From the NCBI GenBank assembly GCA_937915335.1, contig CALDLZ010000137.1:1-25034 (forward strand): DNA of 25,034 bases, in the 5' to 3' direction. Numbering within the stretch: position 1 is the first letter of the stretch; each line of letters opens with the position of its first letter. Below are positions 21,635 through 25,034 of this stretch, one piece after another. Source of the stretch: an uncultured Faecalibacterium sp. GTDB taxonomy: Bacteria > Bacillota > Clostridia > Oscillospirales > Ruminococcaceae. A program made the position numbers and the translations under genes. The notes under the pieces were generated by a model. The model did no database searches. It saw only the letters and a list, made by a program, of their open reading frames with translations, and was not told where the DNA came from.

Positions 21635-23056
21635 ATGAAGCATCCCGCAATGAACCCTTACCTGCCCCTGTGGGAGTACGTCCCGGACGGCGAACCCCGC
21701 GTTTGGGGGAACCAGCTCTATGTCTACGGTAGCCATGACGTGGCGGGCTCCACCCAATTCTGCGAGGGCGATTATGTCGTGTGGAGCGCCCCGCTGGAGG
21801 ATCTGGGCGACTGGAAGTATGAGGGCATCAGCTACCCTTACACCGCCACCACAGCCTCGCTGGAAGAGGGCGGCAACCTGGCCGCGCCCGACTGTGTGCA
21901 GGGCCCGGATGGCCGGTACTATCTCTACTATAACCGTGGAAAATTCAACGCCTGCGAAGTCGCCGTCAGCGACACGCCGCAGGGGCCCTTCCACTACCTG
22001 TGCAACGTGACCTTCCCGGATGGCACCGAGCCTGCCACCAAGATGTTCGACCCGGGCGTGCTGGTGGATGACGATGGCCGTATCTATCTTTACATCGGCT
22101 TCTGCCCCACCCCGGATTTCCCGTGGGCACTCAAGCTGGGCAAGTACAGCCTGGGCTTTGAGCTGGAACCGGACATGCACACCATCAAGGCAGGGCCCTT
22201 TGAGGTGCTGCCCGGCTGTCAGGCCACGGCTGGCACCGGCTTTGAGGGACACGGCTTCTACGAGGCCTCTTCGCCCCGGAAGATCAACGGGAAATACTAT
22301 CTCGTCTACTCCTCGGAGCAGAGCCATGACCTGTGCTATGCCGTTTCCGACCAGCCCCTGAGCGGCTACCGGTACGGCGGTGTACTGGTCTCCAACGCCG
22401 ACATCGGGCTGAACGGCAATCCCACCCCAAAGGCTCCCTACGGCAATACCCACGGCGGCCTTGTCCAGTTGGACGGTCAATGGTACATCTTCTATCACCG
22501 CCAGACCCATGGCATCGAGTGCTGCCGTCAGGGCTGCGCGGAGCCCGTCACGCTGGATACCGACGGGAATTTCCATCAGGCTGAGATGACCAGCTGCGGC
22601 CTGAACGGCGGCCCCCTGCCCGGCACCGGCAGCTATAACGCCGGCTATGCCTGCAACCTGACCCATGAGACCATCGGCAGGGAGCGGCTCACCATCCGCA
22701 AGTGCGTACGGGATATCCAGCCCCATATCTTTGAGGAGCCCGCCCCTTCCGGCAAGCGGGAGGAAAGCCTGCACTACATCGCCAATATGCAGGATGGAAC
22801 GCTTGCCGGGTTCAAGTATTTTGCACTGGGCAAAGCAAGCCAGTTGGCCCTGCGCCTGCGGGCCAGTGCCCCGGGCAGCATGGCCGTCTATCTGGACGAA
22901 GCCTGCACCCGGAAAGCTGCCGAGATTGCCTTCCCCGCCAGCGCTGACTGGCAGGAGGTGCAGGGCAGCTTCACCGCCCCGGCGGGCACCTTTCCCCTCT
23001 TCTTCCGGCTCAACTGTGCCGGGCGTGTGGATTGGGAAAGCTTCACCCTGAAATAA
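21635..23056 (+). CDS. glycoside hydrolase family 43 enzyme with C-terminal CBM6-like domain
   Basis: 473 aa, no signal peptide, so intracellular. The five-bladed propeller has the expected GH43 acidic triad: base Asp18 (PDGEPRVWGNQLYVYGSHD), modulator Asp139 (FDPGVLVDDDG) and acid Glu210 (FYEASSPRK). Residues about 340-473 (LALRLRASAPGSMAVYLDE, DWQEVQGSFTAPAG) form a jelly roll like CBM6 modules often attached to GH43. Such enzymes are usually beta-xylosidases or alpha-L-arabinofuranosidases acting on imported oligosaccharides; the exact linkage cannot be told. The ATG at 21635 has GGAGG 10 nt upstream; 21650 is an alternative. Its leader contains a strong hairpin, suggesting regulation. Confidence 0.88.
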   Translation: MKHPAMNPYLPLWEYVPDGEPRVWGNQLYVYGSHDVAGSTQFCEGDYVVWSAPLEDLGDWKYEGISYPYTATTASLEEGGNLAAPDCVQGPDGRYYLYYNRGKFNACEVAVSDTPQGPFHYLCNVTFPDGTEPATKMFDPGVLVDDDGRIYLYIGFCPTPDFPWALKLGKYSLGFELEPDMHTIKAGPFEVLPGCQATAGTGFEGHGFYEASSPRKINGKYYLVYSSEQSHDLCYAVSDQPLSGYRYGGVLVSNADIGLNGNPTPKAPYGNTHGGLVQLDGQWYIFYHRQTHGIECCRQGCAEPVTLDTDGNFHQAEMTSCGLNGGPLPGTGSYNAGYACNLTHETIGRERLTIRKCVRDIQPHIFEEPAPSGKREESLHYIANMQDGTLAGFKYFALGKASQLALRLRASAPGSMAVYLDEACTRKAAEIAFPASADWQEVQGSFTAPAGTFPLFFRLNCAGRVDWESFTLK

Positions 23057-23099
23057 ACAAAAAAGCTGCCCGGTCATGTGATCGGGCAGCTTTTTTGTT
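23056..23099. terminator. bidirectional terminator, GH43 / HD-GYP gene
   Basis: A perfect 17-bp stem (23056-23072 with 23083-23099, AACAAAAAAGCT...AGCTTTTTTGTT) with a 10-nt loop. It overlaps the last base of the GH43 stop and two bases of the HD-GYP stop codon (23100-23098). Confidence 0.92.
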
Positions 23100-24945
23100 A
23101 TTCTTCTTCATTTCCGGCGTGATACACCTTCAGGTACACCTGTTTACGTCCGGTGTCCAGTGCGTCGGCCAGATCATTACAGAAATCTTCTGCATCGAAG
23201 AGGGACACCACATTGGGGGCGTAGCGGGTGCCGCTCTGGGCACGCAGCTCTCCCAACAGGGTCTCAAAAGGCTTGGCCAGATTATAGCACCGGCCAATGT
23301 TATCGGTAGCGGCATCCAGTGAATCCGCCACGCTCAGGGCATCCACAATGCCCTTGATGCTCTCCGGGCAGGGCTCCGCGTCACGAGGGTATCCACCCCT
23401 GCCATCATAATAGCAGTGGTGATAGAGTGCTGCCGGGGCCAGCGTCGCGCCGTAGCCCATGCCCGCCAAAATCGTGGAGCCGATCTTCGGGTGGCTCTGG
23501 ATGCAGAAATATTCCTCATCCAACAGACGGCGGGCATTGTTGTCGATGTACATCAGAACAGCGCTCTTGCCCAGGTCGTGGTACAAGCCGCACTCGTAAG
23601 CGGTCTGGCAGAGTTCCTCTTCCCGGGCCTGCACCTCGGCGGCTGTTTTGCAGCCCAGCAGGCCCACCAGCGTTTCCGGCTTTGCGGTGATCTGCCGCCG
23701 GATCAATGCTTTTGTCAGCTTTGCCACCATCAGCGAGTGGACATACGTAGGCTTGTGTCCTGCCAGAATACCGCTCAGCATCCGGCGGCTCTCATTTTCA
23801 CCGGAGCCGGAGCTGATCTTGCTCAGCTCCCAGGCTGCGGCGTTGACCACACGGGGATACTGGCTGGCCGGCATCCGGTCCAGATACCGGTAGGCCTCCC
23901 GGCGGGTCTGCTCCACAGCGGCGCCATAGCGCTGCTTTCCGGCCTCATCCAGCCGCTCCGCATAGGAAGAGAGATACGCCGCCGAAACCAGCTTCCGGTT
24001 GATGCTCTCGGCTGAATAATCCCCCTGTGCGACGCTCCCGGACAACTTCAGGAACATCTCGATCACATCGTCCAGACTGCCCACCCCGGCATGGTAACGG
24101 GCAGCAGTATAGAAATACAGCACTCGCCAATTCTGCAGACGGGATTCCTGATCCGTATAGTTTTTCTGGTGTCCCCAGACATACTCCGCCGATTCCAGCA
24201 CCAGTTTTGCTACCTCAGGGTCATCTTCCAGCCGCAGGTGACCAAGCAGGGTCATGCGATCCATGTGCATGGAGTAAATGAAGCTGTCCCAAGGGAAATC
24301 CGGGTTCAGGTCGTGGTAATAATCAGACTGGATGATGCCCATGGCATGGCTGAACCGCTCCATATACCGGCGGCTGTCCTCATGGGTGCGGCGGGACATG
24401 CCCAGCCGGGTGTTGCCCACACAGCGGATGAGGTACTGCCGGGTGGTCTTGTCCAGCTGCTCATACCGGGTCATATACTCAGCGGCTTCCATGAAGTAAA
24501 CCTGGATCTGATCCCCCAGCAGGTTGATATCCGTGCCCTCATCCCGGACATTCAGGTAATGCAGGGTAACACCACTAAAATAAAGCTCCTTGACGAGCAT
24601 GGGGATATCTTCCCGGTAACGGGCAGCCTCCAGCAGCAGCTTATGCACCTTGTGCGCCACGCCCACATCCTCGCTGTTGGCATAATTGAACAGCTTGCCG
24701 GCAAACTCGCTCAGCTCCCGGATGTCATCCTCTGTCAGAGTCTTTGGGTCACGGTCATAGACAAAATGGCTCAACAGGTTATTGTTCCGCCGCATCAGGA
24801 TGTTGCATTCCAGCGCATCGTCCTGGATCTTTTCCAGCACGGCGGCGGGCGCTTCGCCCTCCTGAAAACTGGGCTTGGAGAGAGTGCGCACAGCGCGCAG
24901 ATTCTGGATATACTGCTCAAAGGCCTCAGCCTGCGTGCATTCCAT
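23098..24945 (-). CDS. HD-GYP domain protein with large helical sensor domain
   Basis: 615 aa, soluble. Residues 1-390 are almost all helical, with repeat-like spacing suggestive of a TPR-type ligand or protein-binding domain. The C-terminal HD-GYP domain carries HSLMVA, HDLGK (456-460), HPKIG (485-489), HHCYYDGRGGYP (509-520) and ADSLDAATD. Canonical HD-GYP phosphodiesterases (cyclic-di-GMP) have HHExxDGxGYP; here Glu is replaced by Cys511 and one Gly is added, so metal binding or substrate may differ. The ATG at 24945 has GAGAGG a few bases upstream. The -10 region is covered by a palindrome. No GGDEF partner is in the window. Confidence 0.82.
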   Translation of the reverse strand: MECTQAEAFEQYIQNLRAVRTLSKPSFQEGEAPAAVLEKIQDDALECNILMRRNNNLLSHFVYDRDPKTLTEDDIRELSEFAGKLFNYANSEDVGVAHKVHKLLLEAARYREDIPMLVKELYFSGVTLHYLNVRDEGTDINLLGDQIQVYFMEAAEYMTRYEQLDKTTRQYLIRCVGNTRLGMSRRTHEDSRRYMERFSHAMGIIQSDYYHDLNPDFPWDSFIYSMHMDRMTLLGHLRLEDDPEVAKLVLESAEYVWGHQKNYTDQESRLQNWRVLYFYTAARYHAGVGSLDDVIEMFLKLSGSVAQGDYSAESINRKLVSAAYLSSYAERLDEAGKQRYGAAVEQTRREAYRYLDRMPASQYPRVVNAAAWELSKISSGSGENESRRMLSGILAGHKPTYVHSLMVAKLTKALIRRQITAKPETLVGLLGCKTAAEVQAREEELCQTAYECGLYHDLGKSAVLMYIDNNARRLLDEEYFCIQSHPKIGSTILAGMGYGATLAPAALYHHCYYDGRGGYPRDAEPCPESIKGIVDALSVADSLDAATDNIGRCYNLAKPFETLLGELRAQSGTRYAPNVVSLFDAEDFCNDLADALDTGRKQVYLKVYHAGNEEE

Positions 24946-24998
24946 CGTTCCTCTCCCCTTTGCTGTCGAATTTTGTCGTTCTGCCGCAGTGTTTACAA

Positions 24999-25018
24999 CT
25001 GCTATTATTATATAGCAG
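24999..25018. promoter_or_regulatory. 20-bp palindrome over the HD-GYP promoter
   Basis: CTGCTAT-TATTAT-ATAGCAG, perfect 7-bp arms. Read leftward it contains TATAAT (25012-25007), the likely -10 of the HD-GYP gene. A -35 resembling TTGATT would straddle the right edge of the window. Confidence 0.5.
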
Positions 25019-25034
25019 CTTTTGGCAAAAATCA

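Noticed and set aside
21332..23077. Long minus-strand open frame opposite the GH43 gene
   Set aside because: The GH43 frame carries all catalytic motifs; the opposite frame has none and lacks a promoter or ribosome site.

Overview
The window looks like a chromosomal segment of a GC-rich, anaerobic, Gram-positive gut Firmicute of the Oscillospiraceae/Ruminococcaceae, most likely Faecalibacterium or a close relative. Grounds: Firmicute-type Shine-Dalgarno sites (AAGGAGG), clean TTGACA/TATAAT-type promoters, a redox repressor Rex, a pyruvate formate-lyase operon, and one copy (4317-4370) of a palindromic intergenic repeat that I recall as common in Faecalibacterium genomes. The genus is an inference from memory, not from a search.

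Layout. 1-212: start of a TepA-like ClpP-family protease (minus strand, runs off the window). 464-1787: rex and thymidine kinase. 1961-4226 (minus): a tightly overlapping operon with an ECF sigma factor, zinc-finger anti-sigma factor, TM2-like membrane protein and LiaF-like membrane protein, probably an envelope-stress module. 4446-5408: bifunctional biotin ligase/repressor BirA. 5463-10079 (minus): a compact acyl-activation cluster: two tandem paralogous adenylate-forming ligases, a stand-alone acyl carrier protein, and an HxxxDG condensation-domain-like acyltransferase. 10455-14120 (plus, divergent): membrane acyltransferase-3, a coiled-coil glycosyltransferase partner and a two-domain glycosyltransferase. 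14307-15332: MprF-type flippase-like membrane protein. 15421-15873: small anchored protein.

15883-17980 is visibly AT-richer and looks acquired. It holds an XRE repressor divergent from a zinc-ribbon membrane protein, with a matched operator pair between them, and a GNAT-like gene plus a small ORF bracketed by two 58-bp, 56/58-identical terminator repeats. 17981-18474 is a long regulatory region in front of pflB. 18475-21469: pflB-pflA. 21635-23056: intracellular GH43 glycosidase behind a leader with a strong hairpin and T-tract. 23098-24945 (minus): an atypical HD-GYP protein.

How the parts fit. The most unusual unit is 5463-15332. I infer that one or both ligases adenylate a carboxylic acid and load it on the carrier protein, that the condensation-like enzyme transfers it to an unknown acceptor, and that the divergent membrane acyltransferase, glycosyltransferase and flippase-like genes decorate a cell-envelope glycan or lipid. 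The substrate and product cannot be read from the sequence. Central metabolism is represented by Rex (NADH/NAD+ sensing) and pyruvate formate-lyase. Convergent gene pairs are repeatedly separated by long, perfect, two-way terminators, two of which contain a stop codon in the stem.
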